From Austropuccinia psidii (lineage: Eukaryota; Basidiomycota; Pucciniomycetes; Pucciniales; Sphaerophragmiaceae): a DNA stretch of 64,000 nt. Of the stretch, positions 48,201 to 59,200 are shown one piece after another (positions within the stretch are counted from its first letter, which is position 1; each line of letters begins with the position of its first letter). A program made the translations under genes and the position numbers. The DNA lies in the NCBI GenBank assembly GCA_023105745.1, contig JALGQZ010000003.1, forward strand, positions 73,568,696-73,632,695, given 5' to 3'. Under the pieces are notes generated by a model. The model was given only the letters and a program-made list of their open reading frames with translations. It had not been told where the DNA came from and made no database searches.

Positions 48201-49493
48201 ACCAGAGAATGTTGGCCATTCTTCTAATTTGGGAATATCCTTTGCAGAAATAACATTCTCTCCTAAGAATGGAGTCAAACTTTCTTTGACAGAAAGTTTT
48301 TCTTCAGTCAAAGGTGTAGAATGTCTTGGCATATGTGGTTCATGATTCTTATGAATTTGCTCCACACTTGCAATTATTTCATTCTTCAATTTCTGCCTTT
48401 CACTGTCACTTTTTGCTAAATGTATAGCAAATTGATTGGTGTTCTTAACTATTTGTAAGACATGGTCTTCAAGAGTTTTAAGTCTATCATTTACTTTAAA
48501 GATGGAAAGATCCTCTGTGTCATTATTTTGACATTGGTTCTCAATTCTTTCACAAGCATTGCTAATTGACTCAAGGGTGACAGTTGTCAATTTATGCCAA
48601 TCAGAATGTTGCTTGTCATTTTTCTTTAAATCATTGATGTCTAATGTAATTTGCTTTAACTTTGACTCAAGTTTGCCAATTTCTACACTAATACTTCTAT
48701 GTACATCATTTATTTGCGTGGAAAAGTCCTGTTCATCCTTTCCTGCTCTTTGGCTGTGAATTCCATAAGAGTTCTGGCCATATTGAAGACACTGTCCACG
48801 GCTGAAGGCTCCAATCTGGGGATCCTGTACCCTTGTGGGTAAGGTCTGTGCCAATTGGCTTTGCCTTTGCCCTTGCCTTGATGGTTCTTGGGACCTCTCT
48901 GTTTCTTTTGAGGTCCTTTGGGCTTGTCCTTGGATGCTTCTGGAGCTGGTTTGGAGCTGGTAGATGCCACTGGTGCCTCTGTCTCCAAAGCTGGAGTCAT
49001 TTCCAACTCTTTCTTCTGGTCTATGGATAAAAGACTTTGGTTCTTCAACCAATTCTTTATCTTTTTGACCTTGTCTTTGCAAGACAGGGGGCTCCATCCT
49101 CCTAAGAGTTCTATGGTCTTCTCCTGACCCAGAAAGCTCTTGATGTGTAAGTAGGAGTTCATGGCCCCCTGCCAAAGGCTTGGGCAGATTTCCCACTCCT
49201 CTTCCTTGGCTGCTCTGAACCAGTTTTTGTACTGGCATTGATATATTTCTATTGCTGCCACCTGAAAGTGGTTCAGCCCTGGAAATATTACCATAAATCA
49301 GTTCAGGCTCAGAATTTACGTCAAAATCTGTTGGTACAGACCTTGGGGAATGGGGGGCAACTCTGGCATCCTCCATATGTGCCTTTCTTGTGGAAGATTT
49401 GGCACTTCTGGATTTGGTCTTGCCTCTTCCTTGTCCACATCCATCTGGTTGGACTGAATAGTTGCTTCCATTTCTGGTATGCACCATTTTCAC
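45213..49493 (-). CDS. Element D Gag-protease-RT-RNase H polyprotein
   Basis: 1426 codons from an ATG beside [10 protein letters not shown]. Gag: Ser/Gln/Arg-rich N-terminus (to about 262, overlapped by another ORF); coiled-coil-like 265-370; capsid core [17 protein letters not shown] and WSWWK; CX2CX4HX4C knuckle near residues 615-630 ([14 protein letters not shown]). Protease DTGA near 738. RT has YIDD near 1086, but motif A reads [10 protein letters not shown]: His replaces the catalytic Asp (codon at 46425-46427, residue about 1023), which every other copy here keeps. RNase H Asp lies near 1232. The frame ends at TAG (45213-45215) where the rearranged copy has TGG, cutting off integrase. 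So D itself is predicted to be RT-dead. Confidence 0.92.
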   Translation of the reverse strand: MKMVHTRNGSNYSVQPDGCGQGRGKTKSRSAKSSTRKAHMEDARVAPHSPRSVPTDFDVNSEPELIYGNISRAEPLSGGSNRNISMPVQKLVQSSQGRGVGNLPKPLAGGHELLLTHQELSGSGEDHRTLRRMEPPVLQRQGQKDKELVEEPKSFIHRPEERVGNDSSFGDRGTSGIYQLQTSSRSIQGQAQRTSKETERSQEPSRQGQRQSQLAQTLPTRVQDPQIGAFSRGQCLQYGQNSYGIHSQRAGKDEQDFSTQINDVHRSISVEIGKLESKLKQITLDINDLKKNDKQHSDWHKLTTVTLESISNACERIENQCQNNDTEDLSIFKVNDRLKTLEDHVLQIVKNTNQFAIHLAKSDSERQKLKNEIIASVEQIHKNHEPHMPRHSTPLTEEKLSVKESLTPFLGENVISAKDIPKLEEWPTFSGEGEYNHIEFIRTIDMLQEDFNIPDEIIVGKLHCLFTKTAKKWYYKMRMDHGRHDWSWWKSEVITKWANNSWRFKMENAFESAIFNSEKDKPLTWFFKQKDRLSALHPDMSDTMINMKILRKCGGELEHAIKSRCVEPCSTEDYINAMEDIITRTRIGKTWVRNPIESKIVSKIPREERRPERPVLKCHKCGSTSHLANTCPKKTKINEVQIIEDIQCTEETEESDQDSAVSEDTPIEDYPIENISAFFEVTEVHTHLPQYSEDCYNLINIQDARMCKTKPARGKGYTAGASCITSVLMGDIEAKVNLDTGAFCTCIGKDYLQIILPEWKNHLLPIEGVQFSSASNNMYPLGILDTNIVFPHPAGSVRMKTEIVVMDNCTSQHIILGNDYLNIYGIDINNHKDRYFTIGDNKRQKFAFSNMPKQISVVSSVKDTYKDEFVSKQLVEAQINPSLSPKMRNELIDVLYTYNNAFASDNEPLGAIRGHEIDITLNIDRPYPPVLRRPAYPASPRAREALEKHIQELIQLGVLRKVGHNEEVEVTTPVIIAWHNDKSRMVGDFRALNTYTVPDRYPIPRIQETLTQLSKAKYITSMHALKGFHQNVLTPKARKLLRIITHCGIYEYLRMPFGIKNAPSHYQRMMNTIFPTELSEGWLIIYIDDIIICSDSWSLHLERLARVLHKVAEVNMKISLKKCNFGFEELKALGHVVSGLSLGIDKNKVAAVLLKPIPQNKKEMMSFLGFASYYRQHLKDFAILAKSLYRICDQQTVFEMTQERIKAYEKIKKALTEAPLLLMPDWNIPFKSYIDACGDGLGAALHQVQIIDDKPTEGPVCYISRQIKPTEARYGASQMECLCLVWALEKLHYYLDGSVFEVVTDCNAVKSLLNMKTPNRHMLRWQIAIQEYRGNMTIVHKAGNIHKNADGLSRWALANTPDNPAYVPLEAEPQIPIEGINITDIGTEFFEEVRESYKQDKNCHILTSLLDKDCKDTSLVNTLDEV
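48710..49294 (-). CDS. Overlapping 194-aa ORF within D gag (alternative frame)
   Basis: Lies wholly inside the gag-pol ORF in another frame. The sequence is protein-like: an N-terminal block ([11 protein letters not shown]...[22 protein letters not shown]...GGWSPLS...KKIK), a Pro/Lys/Ser linker (residues about 95-140), and a C-terminal block ([24 protein letters not shown]...FPRK). Both blocks recur in this frame in E2 (23848-23639 and 23709-23425), and the first recurs in E1 (34894-34727). The gag-pol frame over the same DNA is much less conserved between D and E2. It may be the true matrix/capsid N-terminal protein, reached by separate initiation, frameshifting or splicing. The mechanism is unknown. 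Confidence 0.6.
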   Translation of the reverse strand: MVIFPGLNHFQVAAIEIYQCQYKNWFRAAKEEEWEICPSLWQGAMNSYLHIKSFLGQEKTIELLGGWSPLSCKDKVKKIKNWLKNQSLLSIDQKKELEMTPALETEAPVASTSSKPAPEASKDKPKGPQKKQRGPKNHQGKGKGKANWHRPYPQGYRIPRLEPSAVDSVFNMARTLMEFTAKEQERMNRTFPRK

Positions 49494-49494
49494 G

Positions 49495-49698
49495 TCAATT
49501 TAAAGATAAAAGGTGAGAATATAAGATAAAATACACACCTTTTGGTGGTAATTTAGCTTTTTCTGAGTTGAATAAGGTGCCTCTTTTAGCAATCTGCACC
49601 TCAATACTGTCTTCAGATTCTGCTTCTGAAGATTCTGGACTATTGATGTATCTTTTACTGAGTCTGTTACCAGCTGCACAGTATTTGATTAAAGACAC
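49495..49698 (-). other. Leader ORF upstream of D gag
   Basis: 67 codons; contains INSPESSEAESEDSIEVQ, an acidic Ser/Glu stretch. Similar in place to the E2 leader ORF. A GTGTGT donor-like site follows PPKG, but I see no matching acceptor before gag. Could regulate translation or be a 5' exon. Confidence 0.35.
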
Positions 49699-50067
49699 TT
49701 AAAGAGAAAAAATATGATAAAAGAAATTATTTTTGTGTTTTAAGATATTTTTAAAAGATTTTTTATGAATTTTATTATTTTTTAATATTAAAAAAAATTA
49801 TTCTTTTTAAAGAAAAAAATTAAAATTTAAGATTTTGAATGAAAATTAATTCAGAGTAACTCAAAGAATAATTTTATAAGTTTTTGGATGTGAAAAAGCC
49901 ACGTGTAAAACAGTATAAAATTAAACCAAATTCCTCAATGAAAAAGATTTCCAAAACAATTTCAAAAATAAGAATTATTTTGACTTTAAAATGAAAGAAA
50001 AAAAATATTCAATTAATATATTTTAGAGCTTAAAAATATATTAATTAAGGGTACAAGGTTCAAAAAA
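49699..50067. other. D leader, AT-rich, no gene
   Basis: Untranslated leader on the minus strand, with long A/T runs and no coding signal. Confidence 0.6.
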
Positions 50068-50198
50068 CACGGCCAGGCCCCCAAATGTAAGATGTGGTAG
50101 GTATGGTGGTTTTTTAGAACACAAAAATGAAGTCTAGAATATGATTAAAGCCAAGTCTATGGATAAAATCACGGCCAGGCCCCCAAATGTAAGATGTG
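50068..50198 (-). repeat. Duplicated PBS plus LTR edge of element D
   Basis: The 29-nt block starting CACGGCCAGGCCCCCAAATG occurs at 50068-50096 and again at 50170-50198, 102 bp apart. The second copy is the functional PBS next to the 5' LTR (LTR starts 50188). The first carries the PBS and the first 11 or so bases of the LTR end, then unrelated sequence. Confidence 0.85.
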
Positions 50199-51784
50199 AC
50201 TATGAAACTGATGATAATATTACTATTAATCAACAGTACTATGTCTGTTCTTATGAAATATAATAATAAAATATTATTATAACCACAATTAAATAATTAA
50301 AAAATTATTTCTTTCACGTGTTAAGCACTACCAGTGATTTTAACAGTGAGCAAGTAATTGTCTACAAGAATCAATTACAAGAAGAATTTAATAATAAAAA
50401 CTTCTTTATTAAAATAATAAAATTATTTTAATATATAATTATCTTTTGCAAGAATAATTATAAAGATAATTCTTGAAGAAAACTATTACTAGAGAAAAAC
50501 TTTAAGAATTAAAGATAAATGACTCACTAATACTCCAAAGAACTTATTGATAATAAAAGTAGAGAAATTTGACGTGGAATTGTGGATTTAAGGGATCAAA
50601 ATGATTTATAACAGTATTACAACAATATATAGTTGGATTCTATGATTTCACGTCTTTCTGATTGATTCTGAAAGAATTAAAACACTTAAGAATAGTTGAA
50701 CTAATACTTACTTGTTGGTAATAAAGATTTAATAAATTGATAAGATGATGATACGGAAAAAACAGCAGGAAGAGGCTTCTTTTAAGTCAACAACAGCTCA
50801 CAGAGGCGTGCCATGGAGCAAACTGAAAAACCAGTGAGTGAGGAAACAATAAACCTTTTTGGATTATTGATTGCATCATCTGTTGTCATGTAAGATTATC
50901 ATAATTACTTAATTGATGCTTTTACGTGACTACCAACCCCAATATGGTTAAGAATAAAAGGAGTAACACTTGTAAATCTTCTTTTATTCTAAAATAATCA
51001 TTGATTTCTCAAAGTTATCAATGTTATTGCCAATTTCATCACAGGTTGTAATTACTGTGAATTTTTGAAGATTCAGTGTTTCACGTAGAATATCCAAAAA
51101 TGGACTGTAAGTAAAACTTTTAATTTTACTAGTAAAACTGTAATTCTTTTTGGTTGTACCATAGATAATACAGTTCTCCTTTAGTCCTGAAAGTTTCAGA
51201 AAGATTCATTAAGAATTGTATTTTTAATGAATTTTTGAAGGTTTTACCTCATTTCTACGTAGAATTGCAAATAGCAGTGTTTTGCTGGTTGCTATGAGGT
51301 AAATCAATGAATATGGGTCCCAAAAGGGTTTTAATTACTCTTTTGGGGTTTATCCATGGAAAGTCATTAGTAATTGACATGGTTACAGGAGTGTAAGTAG
51401 CTCATTACCTCCTTGGCACGTCAAAATAGCAGGTTATTTGCTATTTTCTGATGTTTTACAGTAGTTGTAACTTGGTAACCAAGTTCCCAAAGAGTTTTAG
51501 TTTACCAATTGGGCCAAGATGAGCCATGGATCCATGCTCTGGAGCTATCCACGCCTCTGAGGCCTCAGAAGCTGGGTACCCTGGCTCTCTTTGATGTCTT
51601 TTGTCCCCCTTGCCTATTTTTTACGTCAAAATAGTAATTTAAGCTTAAAGTGAGATATCCACTATGGGTGTACCAAAAGTCCATGTAAGAATACCATGAT
51701 ATTAAGTGCTCAAAACATGCATAACACTATTCTTAGTGTATATGTAACATGGGATTTCTCACTTTCCCATTATTTTGGCTAAAA
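50188..51784 (-). repeat. Element D 5' LTR, truncated at its outer end
   Basis: 1597 bp colinear with 41729-43325 or so, ending abruptly at GGCTAAAA before Copia RT. The outer 324 or so bp, which would hold the LTR start, are missing. Confidence 0.88.
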
Positions 51785-52759
51785 GACATCGCAGTCTTCG
51801 GAAGCGAGTTATTTTCTTTCAAGGAGGACATCAAGAAAGAGTTTGAGGTAAAAGACCTTGGCAAAGCTTATCTAATGCTTGGAATCAAATTAATCCATGC
51901 AGAAAGTGGCATAATCCTATCTCAAGCTCACTACGTGGAATCAGTACTAGCATTGTACGGCATGGGCAAATGCAAGCCAATGATGACACCAATGGTTCCA
52001 AATTTGCACCTGGAAGAAGGTACCTCGGAGGAGTGTAGTCGTTTTGAAGCCTTAAATATCAACTACAGGAGTGCAATAGGTAGCTTGAACTATCTCAGTG
52101 TGGCTACGCGGCCAGACATTTCCTTTGCTGTCAGTTCCTTATCTCAGTTCCTCAAAAAGCCCGGGATCCGTCACTGGAACGCTTTCCTCCATGTTCTACG
52201 CTATCTTAGGGGTACTGTTGCTTATGGTCTGCATTATACAATCAATGGAGTTGGTGGACTCTGTGCCTACTCAGATGCTGATTGGGGGATCTGCAGGCAG
52301 ACAAGGTGCTCAATCACTGGTTTTGTGATCTCTTTCAAGAGCTTCCTAGTTATCTGGAAGACCCGCAAGCAGCCTTCAGTCTCCTTGTCTACAGCGGAAG
52401 CTGAGTACAAGGCCTTAACAGACTTAAGCACTGAGGTGCTGTGGCTGCAACAGCTCATAAAAGAGCTATCATTGTGTGAGCTCGATGGACCAGCCATTAT
52501 ATTTGATGATAATTAAGGTTGTATCAACACAGCGAATAGTGACAGTAACTCCAACACTTGTTGCATGAAGCATGTGGATATACAGCTGCATTTCATTAGG
52601 GAAGTTATTCAAAATGGACTAATCAAGGTCATGTATATCCCCTCAAACAAAATGCTGGCAGATTTTATGACTAAGACGGTATGCAGGCCTGCACTGGTAA
52701 GGTGCCTCATTGCCCTCAATGTCCTCAGTTTAAGAGCAAGGGGGGATGTTGAAAGTTAA
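51785..52759 (+). pseudogene. Element F RT end and RNase H
   Basis: Continues the Copia pol after element D: F(K)EDIKKEFEVKDLGKAYLMLGI (RT end), then SLNYLSVATRPDISFAVS, YSDADWG (RNase H Asp) and STAEAEYKALTD (Glu). A TAA at 52514-52516 replaces the usual codon after FDDN, and the frame then continues (KHVDIQLHFIREVI, ADFMTK) to a stop at 52757-52759 inside the LTR. The YVDD catalytic box is lost with the deletion at the D junction. Only the first codons of the open stretch starting at 51749 come from LTR-D. Confidence 0.88.
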
Positions 52760-53306
52760 TGTCCATGCGCATACTTTAATCAAATTCATGCGCATGTGCT
52801 GTTAAACCGACCGTGTGAACGTGCTCTCAAACGAAGGACAGCAGTTAATCATGACGTCATGATTCACTGACCAAAATGCCCCGCTGTTGGCTATTTAAGA
52901 AAGCCCCTCTTCATTGTTCCTTTGTCTCTTTTTCTTCCGAGAACTCCTTTCTTTTTGAAGCTACTGTAGATAAACTTCTTTGTCAAATCACCGTAGCCGA
53001 CTCTTCTCTTATTTTCTATTTTATTATCTTTGTTCTCCCCGGTGTAAGCCACCGTAAAATTGCTCTATTACTTAGAGAAGTGCTGCCAGGTAATACTGTT
53101 TTCACTCAAGCACAATAGTATTACCAAACTCATTAAACACTCATTTCGTAGATCAAAACCCAGATATTTCTTACTCAACCATTCACACAGTAAAATTGTA
53201 GATTGTAGTGTTGTCCACCTTTAGGTAGATCCCTATTTGTCTCTGTTAAAACATAGCGTATGATTATTGAAATAAAAAACCCCATCTTTAGTTTGGTTCC
53301 TTTACA
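52747..53306 (+). repeat. Element F 3' LTR
   Basis: 560 bp, partner of 38276-38835, followed by TSD AAAAT. The CRE-core palindrome is at 52847-52864. Confidence 0.9.
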
Positions 53307-53372
53307 AAAATAAGATTTAAAATGTTTTTTTGTGACATTTTAGGATATATGGACACATCTCAAAGGCTCACA

Positions 53373-54045
53373 TATTTGCAGATTATTTGTTATTTTCTTA
53401 TGATTCAATTGGACTTTAACTTGGTCACCAAGTTCCCACAAGGTTTTAGTATACTCATTTGGCCATGATCATCCATTTATCCAAGCTTTAGATATATACA
53501 TGCCTCAGAGGCCTCAGAAGTTGGGTACCCTGGCTCTGTTTGATGTCTCTTGTCTCCTTTAGCTATTTCAATTTCAAAAGTAGTAATTTAGGCTTCAAGA
53601 CTGATATCCACTATTGATGTGTCAAAACTGTATCTAAGAATACAGTTATATCAAGTTCCAAAAACAAACATAACACTATTCCTAGTGTATATTTAACATG
53701 GGATTTCTCAAATTCCCATTATTTTGGCATTAAATGGAGAAAAACAAGAAAATTACAATTCTTTTGCATGGTATTGATGTTTTGGTGTTCAAGTATGTTC
53801 CATATTACCACCTCATAGAGTCAATTCAAGCATATTCACTGTATGAAGCTACCCTAGGTGAAGTTTTGTGTCAAATTCAAATCTGGCCTTAAATCTATAG
53901 ATTCCCTTACTAAAAAAAAGCCATTCATCTTTTCTCAATTAAAAATGATAAATTTTGGATATATGCATGACTTATGGGTTATTCATAGTTCAGAATTCAT
54001 TTTAATATTGATTGTGGCCTATTTGGTATGTAAAATATACCTCAA
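53373..54045 (-). repeat. Old LTR-D relic flanking E1
   Basis: Colinear with 42970-43640 of the D 3' LTR (TTTGGTATGTAAAATATACCTCAAG near the end) but with many substitutions and small gaps. E1 seems to have inserted into or beside it. No gene. Confidence 0.7.
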
Positions 54046-54420
54046 GTATTGCATAAACAATCAATAATATAATACCTCTTAATGAGAAATAAAATAATAC
54101 CATTGATAAATATAATATTTCAATTAACTGGGGGAGAACCCTGATGTGGGTGAAGAGTGCTTGTATATATAAGAAATACCAGCCTGGGGTTTGAGTGCTG
54201 AGAACCAGGGGCTCTCCCATGCAAGAACATGTATTTGAGGTGCAGAACTGTATTGGTGTACCCAATACAGGTGTTTTGAGTCAATATAGCTTTTTAAACC
54301 TGTATCAAGCACAGGCTTGTATTTGGTTTTGAACTGTATTTGGTAGGCATTCCTTGAAACCCACCTTGCTGATTGCATTTGGAAAATCTCCAATGAATAA
54401 TGCTTACAATACCCCTTATA
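54046..54420. repeat. LTR-E-like relic
   Basis: CAATTAACTGGGGGAGAACCC and GTATATATAAG at 54121-54172 resemble the hairpin region of LTR-E copies 1 and 3. No termini or TSD could be placed. The minus-strand ORFs here are not supported. Confidence 0.45.
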
Positions 54421-55577
54421 TTTATTCCTGGATGTGACATTTTTGCAATTGTAGATTGCGGAATTTTAGTTTAGTTTATTGAATTCAAAATCCATGATTA
54501 ATTAATTATGCATTTATGAGAATTCCTGTTATTCAATACATCTCATAGCATATCCAATACAACCCTTTGAATTAAGAGAATATGTTTTTAAATTTCTCAG
54601 TGGTAATCAATTTTTGAACTAGCATAGAGTTCTTACTTGGAATTTTGAAGCCCAAATATTCCTTGATTGAGTGAAAGCTCAATTCAATGGGGTTGAGAAA
54701 TGGTCAGTAGGGTGTGAGAAACTTATGATTGATTTCCTTTGTTTATTTGAGTGTTTTTTTAAGTTCATAAAATACCTTCCCCTGGTTAATAGGGGAATAA
54801 TATATCATATCAATTTAATCATGAGATATTTCAAATTCAAGTGCAAGAAGCAATAGTGAAAATCCATAACTGCCAACAATTTTCTCATCAGGGTCTTTGT
54901 ATCGAGGATCTCATGGTAAAAAAAAATGGTGAGTAATTTTTGAAATAAGAGAGACTTTATTCACTCCTGGAGCTAACTTAAGGTCAGCATCTTGGCCATC
55001 ATAAATCAAATTTTAAAAGTTAAAACCAAAAAAGTGGGTTTTTAAAAGAGAGGAACAAACCTCAAGGGGAATAACTAAATTGTCTTCCTGATTAATCGAA
55101 AAAGACAACCTGGAAATCAAGATCAAGACCCCAATTATTAACAAAGCTGGGTTATGCTTATAAGTGATCCTTGTTTTAAGATCCAGGTATTTTTGAAACC
55201 TACAATATAAATGATGCCCATATTCCAAAGAATCTAACTATCTGATTTGCATAATATTTTTTTTGGTAATAACTCTTCCAAAAAGACTCTCCTCTTTCTC
55301 AAAGTCACTGTTTACCTTTTAAAATTGAAATGTAGCAGCTCATTTTTCATTTCCTCTGTAATATTTCCTTGCTTTTTCTTTTAGATCTTATTTTGGGTTT
55401 AACGTTCATACAGGATTGAATAAACTTGGCAAGAAATCTAGAAGGCCTCAGCAACAAGCATCTGAGACATCCCATCTACCCAAGATTCTCTTGCACCAAT
55501 TTTCTTATATAAGGGTGGACAAAAGAATTTAGTTTGCAATTTTTTCAAGTTAATTTGTCACTAACATTTTTTCTTTT
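54421..55577. other. Unassigned AT-rich sequence
   Basis: No recognisable domain, LTR end or repeat. Probably degenerate transposon DNA. Short ORFs (for example 55228-55013, minus) have no supporting feature. Confidence 0.4.
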
Positions 55578-55742
55578 TTATTCTAATTTGGAACATTCAG
55601 ATTGAACAATTTTTTTACAAAAAATCTCTTCTTTATCCTTTTTTAACTGAGCAGCTAGCTGGAGAATTTCTTTTATATCTTGAAGATGAGAAGTGTCAAA
55701 TTTTATTGATTGAGTTGTTGGTACTTGTTCAGAGGTGCTCAT
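55578..55742 (-). pseudogene. Possible start of a Copia-type gag
   Basis: A 54-codon frame beginning MSTSEQVPTTQSIKFD and ending after a Lys/Glu-rich helix. The beginning resembles the Gag starts of Copia elements, but no downstream Gag domain follows before the stop, so it is a truncated remnant at best. It lies just left of element G and was not made by it. The longer open stretch to 55871 runs into the G LTR and is not the likely start. Confidence 0.35.
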
Positions 55743-55866
55743 CTTGATAAATGATACAAAATAAAAATATGATGAAAAAAAGAAATTAATAAAAATTTCA
55801 CCAAATTTATGGTCTGGTTTTTTGAAAACCAGGTGAATCAAGGTTGCTAACCAGCCAAGAACTTTC

Positions 55867-56285
55867 TGCAATGAGTTATAGTTATATATCTTTAAATTGC
55901 TATGTTATCACAAATATACAAAAAACCAGTAATAGTAACACTGAGGTTTCAACAGTAACAGTACGAACACTATGGATAAGATATTTTATAGATACAATAA
56001 GAAACACTCTAAACAAACTCCAAGCCTTGTGAGTATTTAGAGTGAATATAATTGTAACAATAAAAAATCAGTTTATTAATGATATAATAAATTAAATAAA
56101 TGAAGGAAGCTTTTGATGATGATTTAATGGAATAAGAAAGGTTGCACTTTTATACACGTTAAATTTGTTTTTAAGTGGTGGAAAGAAATGCACGAAAAAG
56201 GTTAGATGACCGGAAATCCTTGCGCTTAAACCTCACTTCCCAATCTTCTTACTCATTTGCTCGAAAGGGAGATCTATTCACAACA
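55867..56285 (-). repeat. Element G 3' LTR
   Basis: TGCAATG...CACAACA on the plus strand. Pol terminates inside it (56278-56280). Confidence 0.92.
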
Positions 56286-59200
56286 CTCCTCTGATCTCCT
56301 TGAGATGTAACTGCTGATATACTTCAGTTAGTTTTTGCAGTCCTAAGGGTTTTGTTAACACGTCAGCTATCATTTCGCCTGATCCAACTTGTACCACAGT
56401 TAACTGCTTCTTCATGACTAAATCTCGAACATATTGAAATCGCACTTCAATATGTTTTGTATTGGCATTTAGTGATGCTTGCTTCGAAATTGTAGTTGCT
56501 CCAGAGTTGTCATTGTACAAGACAGGTTTTTCCATATCATACCCAATGTCTGTTAACAGATAAGATGTCCAACGAAGCTGTTTGACACATACATTCATAG
56601 CAATAAATTCTGCTTCTGTTGTCAATTGTGCAACTACTGATTGTTTTTTACTCCACCAACAGATAGGGTTTCCAAGGAAGGTTATGACGTACCCTGAGAT
56701 GGACTTGCGATCGACTTTGTCATTAGCATAGTCGGCATCGGCCCATCCAGCTAGCGTAGCCTCATTTCCTGCCTTTGCCTTGGAAAACACAAACACTAAT
56801 GCCATTGTACCTTTAAGATAACGCAATAAATGTTTTACAGCTGTCCAGTGCTTGCTTGTTGGTTTGGTGGAGTATCTGGACAGTTGATTGACTGTGAACA
56901 TAATGTCAGGTCGTGTATGCTGGGCAAGGTAATTCAGGCTACCTATTGCCTGTTGGTACGGTGTGACAGCGACTACTTCACCATCGTCATCTATCTCCGT
57001 CATTAGATTACCATTACATAGCGTCTTCACACTTCGACTTTCATCCATATCGTTGTCATGAATTAACTTTTTAATCAAATCTGGCTGACTTAATCCGACA
57101 GATCCGTTATCATAACATTCCAACTTGTAACCCAAGTGCTGTGTTGGTTTAACCTTGGATTTTAAGGAAAAATCCTTGCTTAGTTCCGACAAGAATGTTT
57201 TAATGGTCGAGTCTTTCTTCCCGATTAAAAAACCATCATCAACGTGCATGTGCAAGATCAATGATTTGTCATGGTTAAGGTAGAGAGAATCGTCAGATTT
57301 AGCTTTTGTCATGCCACACTTTGTCAAAGTGCTGCAGAGCTTAAGTTGCCACATTCGTGGAGCCTGCTTAGTACCATATAATGAATTATTCAACTTCCAT
57401 ACCCAATTTTCCTTTCCTGCAGTTTCAAATCCTTTGACCAGCTTTACGTATACTGTAGTGTCCATTTCACCATGTAGGAATGCAGTTTTGACATCAAATT
57501 GATACGGAATGTAATTCGAATTTACAACTAACGACATCATTACTTTGAAGCTTTTGTTTTGTCCAACAGACGCCCAAGTATCGAAGTAATGAAGAAGATG
57601 TTCTTGATGATTTCCCAACACCACCCATCTAGCTTTATATCTATAGACCTCTCCATATTTGTTGCGTTTCTTAGTTAACCTCCACATTCCGCCAATTACC
57701 TTCCCGTTCTTTGGGTACGGAACCAATTCTCCAGTGTTGTGGCTGGTAAGTGAATCGAATTCCAGGTTCATAGCTTCTTCCCAATGCTTTGATTCAACTG
57801 GGTCATTTATAGCCTTTGAGTAAGTCACTACATCTGCCAACAAGATTCTGTCCGTAGGATTGCCATTCCGTCTGCTCCCTTCAATGATATTCCTCGAGTC
57901 GATCTGATGCGAAATATCTCTTGGAGCTTGATCATAATAGGGTACATACGCGTAATTCTTTTTGATATTTGGCTGAAGAACTTCACTAGTACATCCTGAG
58001 GCTTGCCGATTGGAACATTCGATGTTGTCCTCCAATGGCATTACAGATCTATCCGACACATGGTCTCTGACTACAGGTAGTGGTAAGCTAACAATGTCTT
58101 GCCTTAAAGTTCTGTCAACAGGGATGCTTGGAGAACTGAAATTGCGGGTAACTCGAACGTTCTTCAAGTTTTCATCATAGAATCTCATACTATCGGAGTG
58201 TTTTTCAAAGGTTAAAGCTCTCAGGGTCTCTCCTCTGAGTGAAAGCTTGCTTGACGTCTTTTGCACATGTACTGTCGTCTTTAAACCAAAAGGCATAAGT
58301 CTCTCTAATTTGATCGGTACCTCTAAGGTCATGTTTTTCAAGGACAGAACCTCATAAGGTGAGTTCATACCAATGGCTTTATGAGGTAGTAGATTTAATA
58401 ATAAAGAGCTATGATTTGCAGCTTCATTCCACAACCGAATAGGGATTTTTGATTGAGCAAGGAGGCAGAGAATTTTAGTGAGAAGAGTTTGATTAAATCT
58501 TTCGGCGACGCCATTGGTTTGTGGTGAGTTAGCTGGTCCACGCTTGAGGCTTATTTCCTTATTAAATAGAAATTGTCGAAATGAGGTTGAGTCAAATTCT
58601 CCACCTCTGTCTGTGTGTAGGAAGGCTGGTATAACATTTACCTTGTTATGTATTTCATTCACAAATGCCATGATATTTCCCTGTGCCTGACTCTTGTTTG
58701 TCATTAGGTAAACACGATTATATCTGCTGTAATCATCTACAATTACAAGGACGTATTTGATGCCTTGTTCCGTAACTGGGGCGATTTCCAGGGTGTCTGT
58801 GTGCAGACGATGAAAAGCCATTGTTGATGAAGGTAGAGCTCTATTATGAGGGCAATTCTGGATCTTGGCCTTCTGACAAATCTCACAGTCATTAGACGGT
58901 TTGAAATCTCCTTTGATCTTGCCTTCTTTGAACAGGTGTTTGAGATAGCTATCACTCAGATGACCTAGAATTGTGTGCCAATCCTTGTCTTCGGTGTTGG
59001 TCATGTAGTTCTTCTCTGGCTGAATTTTGCTTGCGAACAGGTTACCTTCTCGTTTGAAAGAAGCTAGGATGGAATTTCCTTTTTTCAACAGGAAAACATT
59101 GTCTTTGATGACTGGTTTTATTCCATGGTTGAGTAACTGTGATACCGAGAGAAGGCTGACGGGACCATTTGGGGCAAAATAGACAGGGTGAATTATGATG

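Larger units (their letters stand above)
41729..51784 (-). mobile_element. Element D: young, nearly complete Gypsy chromovirus-type element
   Basis: 3' LTR 41729-43649, polypurine tract, gag-pol 43827-49493, leader, PBS, and 5' LTR 50188-51784. The 5' LTR lacks its outer 324 or so bp and joins Copia RT sequence directly, so no TSD remains. Over the shared 1597 bp the two LTRs differ at three positions that I could find, so the insertion is recent. It is the most complete Gypsy copy in the window and the reference for the decayed E1 and E2. Confidence 0.9.
38276..53306 (+). mobile_element. Element F: Copia element interrupted by Gypsy D
   Basis: LTRs at 38276-38835 and 52747-53306 (560 bp each, about ten visible differences) and a perfect TSD, AAAAT (38271-38275 and 53307-53311), inside LTR-C4. 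The order gag, protease, integrase, RT, RNase H on the plus strand is the Copia order. The polypurine tract AAGAGCAAGGGGGGA precedes the 3' LTR. Element D interrupts the RT, with about 100 RT codons missing at the site. Confidence 0.9.
36577..53372 (-). repeat. E1 5' LTR (family LTR-C, copy C4), interrupted by Copia F
   Basis: TGTAAGG...GGCTCACA. About 1.76 kb remain after removing element F and one TSD copy. Clearly diverged from the other LTR-C copies. The TATA box TATAAAAG is on the minus strand at 37249-37256. Confidence 0.8.

Noticed and set aside
49238..49516. 92-aa plus-strand ORF near the D gag start
   Set aside because: Antisense to the conserved gag N-terminus. Aromatic-rich translation typical of a shadow frame.
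54421..55577. Host gene in the gap between E1 and Copia G
   Set aside because: No ORF with domain-like sequence, no convincing splice pattern, and the flanks are transposon relics.
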